64,000 nucleotides of DNA from Pseudomonas putida (GCF_028682455.1 NZ_JANHLD010000002.1:682001-746000); one strand, 5' to 3'. Shown: positions 53,703 through 63,359, numbered from the stretch's first letter. The notes: generated by a model not told the origin, from the sequence alone. A program made the numbers and translations.

Positions 53703-54995
53703 TCAGGCGCTGACGGCTTTGCCGGAGAAACGCCGCACGCGGATGTCGGCCTGTTCCTTGTGCCCGGCGAAGCCTTCCAGGGCGCACAAGCGCGAGCAAT
53801 ACTCACCGACCAGCACCGACGCCTCGTCGGTCAGTACCCGCTGGTAGGTACAGGTCTTGATGAACTTGCCGACCCACAGGCCGCCGGTGTAGCGCGCCGC
53901 CCGGTTGGTGGGCAGGGTGTGGTTGGTGCCGATCACCTTGTCGCCATAGGAAACGTTGGTACGGGTACCGAGGAACAGCGCGCCGTAGTTGCTCATGTTG
54001 TGCAGGAAGTAATCCGGGTCGCGGGTCATCACCTGCACATGCTCGGAAGCGATGCGATCGGCCTCGACCACCATCTCTTCATAGGACTCGCAGAGGATGA
54101 TCTCGCCGTATTCCTCCCAGGCCACACGGGCGATGGGCGCGGTCTCGAGCTTGGCCAGCTGGCGCTCGATCTCTGCCGGGATGGCCGCGGCCAGGGCCGC
54201 GCTGTTGGTCAGCAGGATCGCCGGCGAGTTGGGGCCGTGCTCGGCCTGGCCAAGCAGGTCGGCCACCGCCAGTTCGGCATCGCAGCTGTCGTCGGCGATG
54301 ATCAGGGTCTCGGTGGGACCGGCCAGCAGGTCGATGCCGACGCGGCCGAACAGTTGGCGCTTGGCCTCGGCGACGAAGGCATTGCCCGGGCCGACGATCA
54401 TGTCCACCGCGGCGATATGCTCGGTGCCCAGGGCCATCGCGGCAATCGCCTGGACCCCGCCCATGCAGTAGATTTCATCGGCGCCGGCCAGGTGCATGGC
54501 CGCGACGATGGCCGCCGAGGGCTTGCCGTCGAATGGCGGCGCGGCGGCGATCACCCGCTTGACCCCGGCCACCTTGGCGGTCAGCACGCTCATGTGCGCC
54601 GAGGCCACCAACGGGTACTTGCCGCCGGGAATGTAGCAACCGACGCTGTTGACCGGCAGGTTCTTGTGACCCAGTACCACACCCGGCAGGGTCTCGACCT
54701 CGACGTCATGCATCGAGTCGCGCTGGACCTGCGCAAACCGGCGGATCTGCTCCTGGGCGAAGCGAATGTCGGCCAGGGTCTCGGGGGCCAGCGAGGCGAC
54801 GCAAGCGTCGATTTCGTCCTGGCTCAGGCGAAAGCTCGCCGGAGCCCATTTGTCGAACTTCTCCGAGTACTCGCGTACCGCGGCGTCACCGCGGCTGGCG
54901 ATGTTGTCGAGGATGGCACTGACCGTGTCGCGCACCTGGGCGTTGATCTGCGCTTTGACTTCCTGGGGCTTCGAGGTTTTCAGATGCTTGGACAT
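53703..54995 (-). CDS. histidinol dehydrogenase-like zinc enzyme (HpsN-type clade, not HisD)
   Basis: The 430-residue protein has the HisD fold with zinc ligands in [16 protein letters not shown] and the terminal EGFAGH, and the catalytic pair Glu-His in SEHVQV. These enzymes oxidise an alcohol through the aldehyde to the acid in two NAD-linked steps. The RRFAQVQ and [12 protein letters not shown] segments resemble the sulfopropanediol dehydrogenase HpsN group more than biosynthetic HisD. No other his genes are nearby. It probably makes a carboxylate for the ligase encoded downstream of the thiolase homologue. AAGGA precedes ATG 54995. Confidence 0.85.
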   Translation of the reverse strand: MSKHLKTSKPQEVKAQINAQVRDTVSAILDNIASRGDAAVREYSEKFDKWAPASFRLSQDEIDACVASLAPETLADIRFAQEQIRRFAQVQRDSMHDVEVETLPGVVLGHKNLPVNSVGCYIPGGKYPLVASAHMSVLTAKVAGVKRVIAAAPPFDGKPSAAIVAAMHLAGADEIYCMGGVQAIAAMALGTEHIAAVDMIVGPGNAFVAEAKRQLFGRVGIDLLAGPTETLIIADDSCDAELAVADLLGQAEHGPNSPAILLTNSAALAAAIPAEIERQLAKLETAPIARVAWEEYGEIILCESYEEMVVEADRIASEHVQVMTRDPDYFLHNMSNYGALFLGTRTNVSYGDKVIGTNHTLPTNRAARYTGGLWVGKFIKTCTYQRVLTDEASVLVGEYCSRLCALEGFAGHKEQADIRVRRFSGKAVSA

Positions 54996-55023
54996 GACGA
55001 TTCCTTGATTGTTATTGGCAGAT

Positions 55024-56724
55024 TCATTCGAAGATGACCCGCTGGCCACTGTCGCACCAGGCTTCGCCGCGGCCGGCGTAGCGCGTCTCGATCGGGTCGC
55101 GACGGATCTTCATGGTCGGGGTCAGCAGGCCGCCGTCGATGGTCCACGGGTCCTTGACGACTACCAGGCAGTCGAGCACTTCGTGGTCTTCGAGCTGCTC
55201 GTTGACCTGTGCCAGCAACGCTTGCAGCTCGGCAGCCAGTTCGCTGCGCTGCAGGCCGTTGGCCAGGGCCTGGCGGGTTTCTTCGTTGAGGGTCAGCAGG
55301 GCGAACGGCTGGCGCAGCCCCATGCCGGTCACACAGACCTCGGCAACCCGCGGATGACCGCCCAGCCTGGCCTCGATCGGCACCGGGGCGACGTACTTGC
55401 CCTTGGCGGTCTTGAACAGCTCCTTGACCCGTCCGGTAATGCGCAACCTGCCCAGCTCATCGATATCGCCGCGGTCGCCGGTCTTGAAGAAACCGTCGGC
55501 GGTGTAGCTCTCGGCGGTCAGCTCCGGTTGCTTGAAGTAGCCGAGCATCTGTCCGGGGCTCTTGACGAGGATCTCACCATCGGCGGCGATACGGCACTCG
55601 ACCCCCGGCAGGCACTCGCCAACGTACCCCACGCGCACCCGGCCGCTGCGGCTGAAGTGCGAACAGGCAAAGTTTTCCGACATGGCGTAGCCATCGAGCA
55701 GTTCAAGCCCAACCTCGCGGTACCAGTTGATCACCGGCACCGGCAAGGCCGCCGAGCCGGTGAAGGCCGTGTGCACCTGGTCGAGGCCCAGCGCACCGAG
55801 GATCTTCTGTTTCATCAGCGCGGCCTGCTCAGGGTCGGCGAACGCGGCGGCCTGCACCTCGGGCGCGATCTGCGCGTTGATGCCCTGGTAGAACTTGACC
55901 CACAAGCGCGGCACCGAGAGGAACATGGTCGGCCGAGCCCGGCGCAGGTCCGCGGCAAAGGTCTGCAGGCAATCATTGAAAAACACCTGCATGCCAAAGC
56001 GCAGCGACGCCGACTCCACGCCCTGGCGCTCGGCACCATGGGCCAGCGGCAGGTAGGACAGCAGGCGCTCCTGGGTGCCAGGGCCGCGCCCGCCGTTGTA
56101 CAGGGTCATGGCGTTGATTTCGGCCGCCCGGCACATGATCGCGAAGCTGTGCATCACGCCTTTGGGGTTGCCGGTGCTGCCGGAGGTATAGAGGATGGTC
56201 GCCAGGTCGTCCGGCTGCGGCAGTTCGATTTCGCGCAGCGGCGTCACCGCAGCGGTGATATCGGCCCACTGCTCGCCTTCGCTGCGGGCCGACAGCGGCA
56301 GGCTGATGACCGGCAGGTGGAACGGTATATCGCGGCTGGCGGCAGCCCAGGCGGCGGCGTCGCCATCGAGCCGACCGACGAACAACAGGCGCACCTCGGC
56401 GTGGTCGAGCACGTAAGACACGGTGTCGGCGCTGGCGGTGGCGTACAGCGGCACGCTCTTGTGCCCGGCCATCCAGATCGCCAGGTCGGCGATGATCCAG
56501 TGCGCGCTGTTCTTACCCAGGATGCCGATCGAGGATAGCGGCGGCAGCTCCAGCGATTTCAGGTAGGCGGCCATGCGCCGGGCCTGATCACCGACTTCGC
56601 GCCAGCTGTAGTCGACCACCGTGCCATCGGGGCAAGGCTGGGTCAGGTAGATCGCATCGGGGGTGGTCGACTCCCAATGTAGAAACCAGTGCAGCAGTGT
56701 CATGTATTTATGCTTGTTGTTCAT
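55024..56724 (-). CDS. long-chain acyl-CoA synthetase-like AMP-forming ligase
   Basis: This 566-residue ligase has the P-loop [11 protein letters not shown] (179-189), the long-chain type [12 protein letters not shown] segment, [23 protein letters not shown] and the C-terminal TPTMKIRR with the catalytic Lys. Its length and motifs match long-chain or bubblegum-type synthetases rather than the 522-residue ligase at 11150. It should activate a long or bulky acid for the MFE-2/thiolase set encoded upstream. AGGA precedes ATG 56724. Confidence 0.9.
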   Translation of the reverse strand: MNNKHKYMTLLHWFLHWESTTPDAIYLTQPCPDGTVVDYSWREVGDQARRMAAYLKSLELPPLSSIGILGKNSAHWIIADLAIWMAGHKSVPLYATASADTVSYVLDHAEVRLLFVGRLDGDAAAWAAASRDIPFHLPVISLPLSARSEGEQWADITAAVTPLREIELPQPDDLATILYTSGSTGNPKGVMHSFAIMCRAAEINAMTLYNGGRGPGTQERLLSYLPLAHGAERQGVESASLRFGMQVFFNDCLQTFAADLRRARPTMFLSVPRLWVKFYQGINAQIAPEVQAAAFADPEQAALMKQKILGALGLDQVHTAFTGSAALPVPVINWYREVGLELLDGYAMSENFACSHFSRSGRVRVGYVGECLPGVECRIAADGEILVKSPGQMLGYFKQPELTAESYTADGFFKTGDRGDIDELGRLRITGRVKELFKTAKGKYVAPVPIEARLGGHPRVAEVCVTGMGLRQPFALLTLNEETRQALANGLQRSELAAELQALLAQVNEQLEDHEVLDCLVVVKDPWTIDGGLLTPTMKIRRDPIETRYAGRGEAWCDSGQRVIFE

Positions 56725-56785
56725 GGCAGGTCCTACAGATCTTTAAGGCGGTACACCCGCCTGATTATTGTAATTTACCGGTCCT

Positions 56786-57982
56786 TCACACAGCTCCCTG
56801 GGCCTGGTCGCGACGATACATGGTCACGACACAGGCACCGCCAATGCTCTGATTGTGTTGCAAGGCAATCCGCGCGCCGCTGACCTGGCGCTCCCCGGCG
56901 CTGCCGCGCAAGTGCCAGACCAGCTCCACGCACTGGGCCATGCCGCTGGCGCCCAGCGGATGGCCCCTGGACAGCAGTCCGCCCGAGGGGTTGATGACGC
57001 AGTTGCCGCCATAGGTGTTGTCGCCGTCCTCGATCAGCTTCTCGGCGCCACCTTCGCGGCAGAAACCCAGCGCTTCGTAGAGCAGCAGCTCGCTGGCGCT
57101 GGTGCAGTCGTGCAACTCGCAGACATCCACCTCTTCCGGGCCGATACCGGCGCGCTCGTACACCGCACGCGAGGCGGCGAACGCCTGGTCGTAGCCCACC
57201 GCCTTGATCGCCGCGCCTTCGTTGAAGGTGCTGGGCAGGTCGGTGGCCATCGCTTGCGCGGCAATGTAGACCGGATTGTCGATGCCGTGCTTGCGCGCGA
57301 AGGCATCGGAGCACAGCAGCACCGCCGCCGCGCCACACGCCGGCACACAGCACTGCGGCCGGGTGAGCGGTGCGCAGACGGTCTCGGCCGCCAGCACCTG
57401 CTCCAGGCTCAGGGCCTGGCGCAACAGCGCCTGGGGGTTGCGCCCGGCGTGCTCGCGGGACTTCACCGCGATCATGGCCAGGGTTTCGGCACGGGTGCCA
57501 TAGCGTTTCATGTACTCGCTGGCCGCGCTGGCGAACAGTTGCGTGGCCACCTGGGTTTCCCCGGGGTATCGATCGAGGATCAGCCGCGAATGGCGCGCCA
57601 CCGGCGACTGCAGGTCGAGCCAGCGACGATCGCAGTGCTCGGGCAAATCCTGTTCGAAGCCGACGGCCAGCACGCACTCGGCGATGCCGTGCTCGATGGC
57701 CTGGCGCGCCAGGTACAGCGCTGTCGAACCACTGGCAGAGTGGTTGGCGACATTGATAATCGGGATGCCGGTCAATCCCAGCTCGGCAATGGCGCGCTGG
57801 CCGGAAATCGAATCGCCATAGACAAAACCGGCGTAGGCCGCCTCGACCTGTCGAAACTCGATGCCAGCATCTTGCAAGGCCAGGCGACCCGCCTGCGCGG
57901 CCAGCGCGTAGTACGGACTAGTGGCACCGAACGCGGTGAACGGGGTCAGGCCTACGCCAATCACATTGACGCGACGATTCAT
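56786..57982 (-). CDS. SCP-x-like thiolase homologue lacking the nucleophilic cysteine
   Basis: The 398-residue protein aligns along its full length with the two thiolases at 6830 and 32725. The active-site Cys82 is Ser here (NVANHSASGST, Ser82). His in RGHPLGASG and Cys in GGACVV are kept, and the HDCF motif reads HDCT. Thiolase-fold proteins without this Cys include the steroid side-chain aldolase Ltp2, so a retro-aldol or other non-thiolytic role is possible. No DUF35 partner is present. AGGAG precedes ATG 57982. It is encoded between the MFE-2-like enzyme and the acyl-CoA ligase. Confidence 0.85.
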   Translation of the reverse strand: MNRRVNVIGVGLTPFTAFGATSPYYALAAQAGRLALQDAGIEFRQVEAAYAGFVYGDSISGQRAIAELGLTGIPIINVANHSASGSTALYLARQAIEHGIAECVLAVGFEQDLPEHCDRRWLDLQSPVARHSRLILDRYPGETQVATQLFASAASEYMKRYGTRAETLAMIAVKSREHAGRNPQALLRQALSLEQVLAAETVCAPLTRPQCCVPACGAAAVLLCSDAFARKHGIDNPVYIAAQAMATDLPSTFNEGAAIKAVGYDQAFAASRAVYERAGIGPEEVDVCELHDCTSASELLLYEALGFCREGGAEKLIEDGDNTYGGNCVINPSGGLLSRGHPLGASGMAQCVELVWHLRGSAGERQVSGARIALQHNQSIGGACVVTMYRRDQAQGAV

Positions 57983-58092
57983 GGTTGTTCTCCTGAAACA
58001 GGGGCCTGCCGCCCCGTGCGATGACGGCGACGGCAGGGTTTCTGCTCACGCTGAACGCTCATTCGTGCTCAGCGTGGCCTATCCGCTGTTCC

Positions 58093-60333
58093 TCAGGCAG
58101 GGTTGGCGGCCTTGCTGAGGCGCTCGGCGGTTGCCGCGGCATACAGCTTCTGGTCGATGTTGGCAAAGGCCTCCAGCTTCTTCGACGCCATGGTGTCGCC
58201 GGTCAGCTTGAGCTTGCCGGCAAAGAACAGCTTCTGCAGCTGGGGCTCCTCGCCCGAGGCCAGTTCCGGCATGTTCACTTCCTGGATGGTCATGGTCACG
58301 TCGGCATTCTCGGCGATGCCCTGGTACAGGTCACCCTTGCCGTTCTTCAGGTCCAGGACCCAGTTGGAGTCACGGTTCTTGACCACGAACTGCATGATCA
58401 TCTGCGACTCGGTGGCAATTTCCGGGTGCGCCTGCAGGTGAGCCTTGTACACGCCGAAGACGTCGTCGGCGGTCAGGGTCTTGGGTTCTTCCTTCGAGGC
58501 TTCGGTCAGCGACTTGATGTCCGGCACCTTGTCGAAGATTTCCACCACGCCGCCCTTGAGGACCACCACGTCACGCTCTACGGCACGCATCTCGAACAGC
58601 ACGCGGGTCGGCGACTCTTGCCACATGCGGGTTTCCAGGGTGTCGCCAGGCATCACGATGGAGGCGAAGCGTACGCGGATGCTCTTGAACAGGCGCGAAT
58701 CGTTGTTGCAGAACGCCTTGATCACATGGCGACCGGCGTAACCGAAGGTGCACAGGCCATGCAGGAAAGGCTTCTCGTAGCCGGCGGCCTTGGCGTAGTC
58801 CGGATCGACGTGCATCGGGTTCCAGTCGCCACACAGGCGATACAGCAGGGCCTGGTTGACGTCGGTCTGTTCGGCGATCACGGCATCGGGGTTGCGCGAC
58901 GGAAGTTCCGGCAGCGGCGTGCTCGGCACCTTCTCCAGGCCTGCGCCTGGAACACCGGCGTAGAAGCTGGTGATTTCGTTGTAGAACAGCGGCACGCCGT
59001 TCTCGTCGGTGGTTTCCACCGCCAGGATCGACACCGAGCTACGGCCTTTGTCGATCGCCTGCTTCAGGCGCATGGTGTGCTTGAGCTTGGCAGCCGGCGG
59101 CAGCGGACGGTACATCTCGGTGTACTGCTCGCCATGCAGACCGTTGGCGAACGGCAGTTCCAGGCCTTCCAGGCTCGGCTTGCCGGACTTGATCGCCTGC
59201 AGGAACACCTGGGTCGCCGGCAATACCGCCATGGTCGGCAGTACGCGGAACTCTTCGTCCTTGAACTCGTTGATGTACAGCAGTTCGGTCTCGTCCAGCG
59301 GATCCTTGGCGGCGCCTACCGCCAGGGCGTACAGCGCGGCGTCGTTCTGGTCGTACTCGGTTTCCAGGTAGGAGACCGCATTGGCCGCCACTTCCATATC
59401 GACGTACTGGTTGCCGCCCTTGGCCGGCGATTCCAGGCGTGCGAACAGCTCCTGGAAGCCTTCGCCGCCATTGCTCTGGTGGACCGAGTGCTCGTCGAAC
59501 TGGGTGATGCGTTCCCAGTTTTCACGCACCAGCTCAGGGCTCAGCGATTCGGCGTGCAGGACGCGCCCCTGGGAACGCTCCCAGCGGTACTTGGCGTGGA
59601 AGCCGCCACCGACTTCGAACAGGCCGCCGGTTTCCGGGCAGTCTTCGTGGCACAGCCAGGCTACCAGCGGCGCGATGTACTCGGACTGCAGCTTGGCCTG
59701 GACTTCCTCGGGCAGGATGCCGCTGGCGACTACCAGTCGCGAGGCGGCAACCGGGGCGATGGTGTTGACGCGGATGTTCTTCTGCCCGCCCTCGAAGGCC
59801 AGGGTCTTGCCCAGGCTTATCAGCGCACCCTTGGCGGCGGAGTAGTTGGCCTGGCCGAAGTTGCCATGGATGCCGGAGCCCGAGGCGGTCATGATGATCC
59901 GGCCGTAGCTCTTCTCGCGCATGATCGGCCACACCAGGTGGGTCAGCTTGAAGGCCGCCTTGACGTGGATTTCCTGGATGATGTCCCACTGCTCTTCGGT
60001 CATCTTGGCGAACGACACGTCGCGCAGGATACCGGCGTTGTTGATCAGGATGTCGACCGTGCCGAAGGCATCGAGGGCGGTCTTGACGATGTTCTGGGCA
60101 TCGGCCACCGAGTTGTAGTCGGCAACCGCCTCCCCGCCCATGGCGCGGATTTCGGCCACCACGGCATCGGCCGCGGCTGATGACATGCCGACGCCTTCCA
60201 GGTTGACCCCCAGGTCGTTGACCACGACCTTGGCGCCACGGGAGCCCAGCAGCAGTGCGTGGGCACGACCCAGGCCGTTACCGGCGCCGGTGACGATGGC
60301 GACTTTACCGTCGAAGCGAAGTTGTTGTGACAC
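58093..60333 (-). CDS. MFE-2-like fusion: (3R)-hydroxyacyl-CoA dehydrogenase, hydratase 2 and SCP2 domains
   Basis: This 746-residue protein has the domain order of peroxisomal multifunctional enzyme type 2 (human HSD17B4, 736 residues). An SDR domain has TGAGNGLG at 15-22 and Tyr164/Lys168 in YSAAK. A hotdog hydratase region carries Asp503 and His508 in GDWNPMHVDP. A C-terminal SCP2 lipid-binding domain spans about 622-735. The segment IHGNFGQANYSAAK is very close to the eukaryotic enzyme. It hydrates 2-enoyl-CoA and oxidises the (3R)-hydroxyacyl-CoA, especially branched and sterol-type chains. GTG 60333 follows GGAGGAG; a longer frame upstream is unsupported. Confidence 0.93.
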   Translation of the reverse strand: MSQQLRFDGKVAIVTGAGNGLGRAHALLLGSRGAKVVVNDLGVNLEGVGMSSAAADAVVAEIRAMGGEAVADYNSVADAQNIVKTALDAFGTVDILINNAGILRDVSFAKMTEEQWDIIQEIHVKAAFKLTHLVWPIMREKSYGRIIMTASGSGIHGNFGQANYSAAKGALISLGKTLAFEGGQKNIRVNTIAPVAASRLVVASGILPEEVQAKLQSEYIAPLVAWLCHEDCPETGGLFEVGGGFHAKYRWERSQGRVLHAESLSPELVRENWERITQFDEHSVHQSNGGEGFQELFARLESPAKGGNQYVDMEVAANAVSYLETEYDQNDAALYALAVGAAKDPLDETELLYINEFKDEEFRVLPTMAVLPATQVFLQAIKSGKPSLEGLELPFANGLHGEQYTEMYRPLPPAAKLKHTMRLKQAIDKGRSSVSILAVETTDENGVPLFYNEITSFYAGVPGAGLEKVPSTPLPELPSRNPDAVIAEQTDVNQALLYRLCGDWNPMHVDPDYAKAAGYEKPFLHGLCTFGYAGRHVIKAFCNNDSRLFKSIRVRFASIVMPGDTLETRMWQESPTRVLFEMRAVERDVVVLKGGVVEIFDKVPDIKSLTEASKEEPKTLTADDVFGVYKAHLQAHPEIATESQMIMQFVVKNRDSNWVLDLKNGKGDLYQGIAENADVTMTIQEVNMPELASGEEPQLQKLFFAGKLKLTGDTMASKKLEAFANIDQKLYAAATAERLSKAANPA

Positions 60334-60501
60334 GGTGTTCTCCTCCCATGGGGATTTATTATTGACCCGGTCGTTCAGGCCCCAATGGCCAGACGCCGGT
60401 AGCGACACATTCGCGCAAGCGCGACAACAGGTTGAAAAACACGCCACCTGGAGGGACCTTGCAATCGAGCGCCCCCCCGGGCGAACGCAGCCAAGCCGCC
60501 C

Positions 60502-61653
60502 TTACAGGGTGCGAGCGATGATTTCCTTCATGATTTCGCGGCTGCCACCCCAGATACGGTTGCCGCGGGTATCCAGGTACAAGCGGGCAATCGGGTATTC
60601 GGTCATGTAGCCGTTGCCGCCGTGCAGTTGCAGGCATTCCTCGACCACCCGCAGGCTCAGCTCGGCGGTCCAGTGCTTGGCGGCGGCGGCCGCTTCGGGG
60701 CTCAGTTCGTTGCGCAGGGCCAGGGCCATGCAGCTGTCGACCCAGGAGCGACCGATCTGGATCTCGCTCTTGAGCTCGGCGAGCTTGAAGCGCGAGTTCT
60801 GGAAATCGATGATGGCCTTGCCGAAGGCGGTGCGGCCCTTGGTGTACTCGATGGTGTGGCGCAGCGCGGCTTCGGCCTGGGCCTGGAAGCCGATGGCGCC
60901 GGTGATGCGCTCCCAGGCCAGGTCGCGCATCAATTGGCCGAAGCCCTGGCCCTCTTCTGCGCCGAGCAGGTTGCTGCACGGCACGCGCACGTCTTCGAAG
61001 AACAGCATGCAGGTGTCCTGGGCATGCAGGCCGACCTTCTCCAGCGGCTGCGACTTGGCGTAGCCGGGGCGTCCGCTTTCGACGATGATCAGCGAGACGT
61101 CCTTGGCCGTACCGGTGGTGCCGGTCTTGCACACCACCACGGCGAAATCGGACTGCACACCGTTGGAAATGAAGGTCTTCGAGCCGTTGATCACATACTC
61201 GTCGCCGTCACGCACGGCACGGGTCTTGACACCCTGCAGGTCGGAACCGGTGTTGGGTTCGGTCATGGCGATCGACCCGATCGCCTCGCCGCTGACCATC
61301 TTCGGCAACCAGGTCTGCTTCTGGCTTTCGCTGCCGTAGTTGAGGATGTAGCCGGCCACCAGCGAATGCACGCCAAAGCCGATAGCCAACCCGGAGGCGC
61401 CGGAACCGGAGTTCTCTTCGCCGACGATCATTGCGTACAGGCGGTCGGCGCCGTAGCCGCCGTACTCCTCGGGGATGCACGGCAACAACAGGCCCAGCTC
61501 ACCGGCTCGACGCCAGACCTCGCGGGGTACGCGCTTTTCCTTTTCCCATTGGGCGTGGAACGGCAGCACTTCGTCGGCCAGGAAGCGTCGGGCCAGGCGA
61601 CGATAGTCTTCGTGCTCTGCGCTGAACAGGGTACGGGGGATCAGGTATTCCAT
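60502..61653 (-). CDS. acyl-CoA dehydrogenase
   Basis: The 383-residue flavoprotein has AMTEPNTGSD at about 129-138, the probable base E248 in LAWERI and a RIWGGSREIM C-terminus with Gly at the short-chain base position. It is adjacent to and related to the dehydrogenase at 61679 (25 bases apart). Tandem acyl-CoA dehydrogenases form heteromers in steroid side-chain degradation, so a mixed complex is possible. It precedes the MFE-2-like gene, which uses its product. The 168-base gap to that gene holds no recognisable feature. Confidence 0.93.
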   Translation of the reverse strand: MEYLIPRTLFSAEHEDYRRLARRFLADEVLPFHAQWEKEKRVPREVWRRAGELGLLLPCIPEEYGGYGADRLYAMIVGEENSGSGASGLAIGFGVHSLVAGYILNYGSESQKQTWLPKMVSGEAIGSIAMTEPNTGSDLQGVKTRAVRDGDEYVINGSKTFISNGVQSDFAVVVCKTGTTGTAKDVSLIIVESGRPGYAKSQPLEKVGLHAQDTCMLFFEDVRVPCSNLLGAEEGQGFGQLMRDLAWERITGAIGFQAQAEAALRHTIEYTKGRTAFGKAIIDFQNSRFKLAELKSEIQIGRSWVDSCMALALRNELSPEAAAAAKHWTAELSLRVVEECLQLHGGNGYMTEYPIARLYLDTRGNRIWGGSREIMKEIIARTL

Positions 61654-61678
61654 GATGATTTCCTCGCTGCGGCCGGGG

Positions 61679-62824
61679 TCAGAGCGTGCGCCCGACCAGC
61701 TCTTTCATGATTTCGTTGGCGCCACCGGCAATACGCAGGACGCGACTATCGAGGTAGTGGCTGGCCACCGGGTACTCGAGCATGTAGCCGTTGCCACCAT
61801 GCAGCTGCAGGCATTCGTCGACCACTTTGGAATAGAGGTTCGAGCACCACATCTTGGCGGCCGCGGCGGCCTCGGGGGTCAGCTTGTCTTCAAGGCACAG
61901 GCCCATGCACAGGTCGACGTAGTTGCGCCCTACGGCGACTTCGACCTTGTATTCGGCGAGCTTGAAGCGGGTGTTCTGGAACTCGAAGATCGGCTTGCCG
62001 AACACGTTGCGCCCACGGGTGTAGTCCAGGGTGCTGGCCAGCACGGCTTCGGAGCCGGCGATGCTGCTGATGGCGATGCTCAGGCGCTCCCAGGGCAGCT
62101 CTTTCATCAGCTGCTTGAAGCCCTGGCCTGTTTCGCCGCCGAGCACGTTGGACTTGGGTACGCGCACGTTCTCGAAAAACAGCATGGTGGTGTCCTGGGC
62201 GTGCAGGCCGACCTTGCGCAATGGCTTGGACTTGCTGAAACCGGCACGACCGGCCTCGACCAGGATCAGCGAGATATCCTGCGAGCCCTTGCCGCTGTTG
62301 CCGGTCTTGCACACCACCACAGCGAAATCGCAGTGGCTGCCGTTGGAGATGAAGGTCTTGGAGCCGTTGATCACGTACTCGTCACCGTCGAGCACGGCGC
62401 GCGTCTTGACCGCCTGCAGGTCGGAGCCGGTATCCGGCTCGGTCATTGCCACCGCACCGATGGCCAGCCCGGCGGCCATCTTCGGCAGCCACTGGGCCTT
62501 CTGCTCTTCACTGCCGAAGTTGTTCAGGTAACCGGCGACGATGTCATGCACGCCAAAGCCGATCAGGCCCGAGGAAAGGCCGGCGCGGTAGATTTCTTCG
62601 TTGGTGATCATCGAGAACAGCCGGTCCAGGCCCAGGCCGCCGTAGGCCTCCGGGGTGGTGGCATTGAGCAGGCCCAGTTCACCGGCACGCTGCCAGATCG
62701 CACGAGGTACCAGATGGTCGTGTTCCCATTGCTCGCGGTGCGGCATGCACTCTTCCAGCAAAAATCGCCGAACGGTATTTCGAAACGCCTCGTGCTCTTG
62801 ATCAAACAGGGTGCGTGGAATCAT
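61679..62824 (-). CDS. acyl-CoA dehydrogenase
   Basis: This 381-residue flavoprotein has AMTEPDTGSD, the probable base E246 in LPWERL and RIAGGANEIM at the C-terminus. It is a close paralogue of the enzyme at 24817-25959. ATG 62824 is preceded by AGGAGAGGG, and an upstream in-frame extension crosses the promoter palindrome and is rejected. It is the first gene of the eight-gene minus-strand operon that runs to 52312. Confidence 0.93.
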   Translation of the reverse strand: MIPRTLFDQEHEAFRNTVRRFLLEECMPHREQWEHDHLVPRAIWQRAGELGLLNATTPEAYGGLGLDRLFSMITNEEIYRAGLSSGLIGFGVHDIVAGYLNNFGSEEQKAQWLPKMAAGLAIGAVAMTEPDTGSDLQAVKTRAVLDGDEYVINGSKTFISNGSHCDFAVVVCKTGNSGKGSQDISLILVEAGRAGFSKSKPLRKVGLHAQDTTMLFFENVRVPKSNVLGGETGQGFKQLMKELPWERLSIAISSIAGSEAVLASTLDYTRGRNVFGKPIFEFQNTRFKLAEYKVEVAVGRNYVDLCMGLCLEDKLTPEAAAAAKMWCSNLYSKVVDECLQLHGGNGYMLEYPVASHYLDSRVLRIAGGANEIMKELVGRTL

Positions 62825-62907
62825 TGCCCTCTCCTCTATGCGGGTTCTTCTGACCGCTTGTGCCGGTCTTGAATAAGTCCACGATAGGGGCAACGAAATG
62901 GCCGCGT

Positions 62908-62926
62908 CCCCCTCGGGTGGGGGGGG
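62908..62926. promoter_or_regulatory. operator-like GC-rich palindrome upstream of the MFE-2 operon
   Basis: CCCCCTC-GGGTG-GGGGGGG lies 84 bases before ATG 62824. It continues as GGGGATGAGT, which matches nine of ten positions of the MalT box GGGGATGAGG. This is the copy that most resembles a known binding site of the regulator's family. Confidence 0.5.
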
Positions 62927-63034
62927 ATGAGTGGTTGGCAAGGGGTAGGTAGGAGCGGGTTTGCGGCACCTTTACATTGGCAAAGTGTATGGCTTCCTTT
63001 TAAAGCGCCCCTGTAAATCGTTCACATCAGCTCA

Positions 63035-63056
63035 ACTGCGCAAGAAGTTGCGCAGT
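63035..63056. repeat. 22-bp inverted repeat, first copy of the TGCGCAA unit
   Basis: ACTGCGCAA and TTGCGCAGT flank the loop GAAG. The core TGCGCAAGAAGTTGCGCA recurs inside the large palindrome 60 bases further on, once in each orientation. Confidence 0.75.
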
Positions 63057-63117
63057 GAATTGTGAATAACCCTGTGGATTGATTGCTACAGCGCATATAA
63101 ACCGTGCGATGCCGGCG

Positions 63118-63161
63118 AGTGCGCAAGAAGTTGCGCAGTACTGCGCAACTTCTTGCGCACT
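63118..63161 (+). terminator. perfect 44-bp palindrome followed by T5
   Basis: Bases 63118-63139 are the exact reverse complement of 63140-63161, so there is no loop beyond the central GTAC. Each half contains the TGCGCAAGAAGTTGCGCA unit. Five T residues follow on the plus strand (63161-63165). It could form a terminator hairpin or cruciform, or be a binding site for a dimeric or tetrameric protein. No upstream plus-strand gene needs a terminator here. Confidence 0.6.
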
Positions 63162-63359
63162 TTTTCGAGGGTTGCGAGCTCAAATTCAGTCATTTTATGC
63201 GCTTATTCGACTTATCTCATTGTTATACAAGGACTTTGTAAAAAACGGCATGAACCTTGAAGAGATCTTTGACAACAAACGGGGTTATTCCGGCGCAGTG
63301 CCTGGATAACTAACTACCGAGCTCCAGCGTCAGCAGCTCACTGAAAGAGAGTTCATTGC

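Larger units (their letters stand above)
62825..63359. other. 535-base intergenic region between the catabolic island and the secretion effector
   Basis: No convincing gene is present. It holds the promoter of the minus-strand operon with a GC-rich palindrome (62908-62926), then a change to more AT-rich sequence. A 22-bp inverted repeat (63035-63056), a 44-bp perfect palindrome with a T tract (63118-63161) and a leader for the plus-strand effector follow. A TTATAC box at about 63223 may belong to the effector promoter. Confidence 0.6.

Noticed and set aside
53703..54995. Histidine biosynthesis gene hisD
   Set aside because: No other his genes are near. The sequence resembles the HpsN-type clade and the operon context is lipid oxidation.
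63035..63161. CRISPR array
   Set aside because: Only three copies of the unit exist, two of them head to head without a spacer, and no cas genes are present.
63250..63309. Small 19-codon frame before the effector gene (also the longer frame from 63079)
   Set aside because: It has no ribosome binding site, overlaps the palindrome in its longer form, and lacks any recognisable feature.
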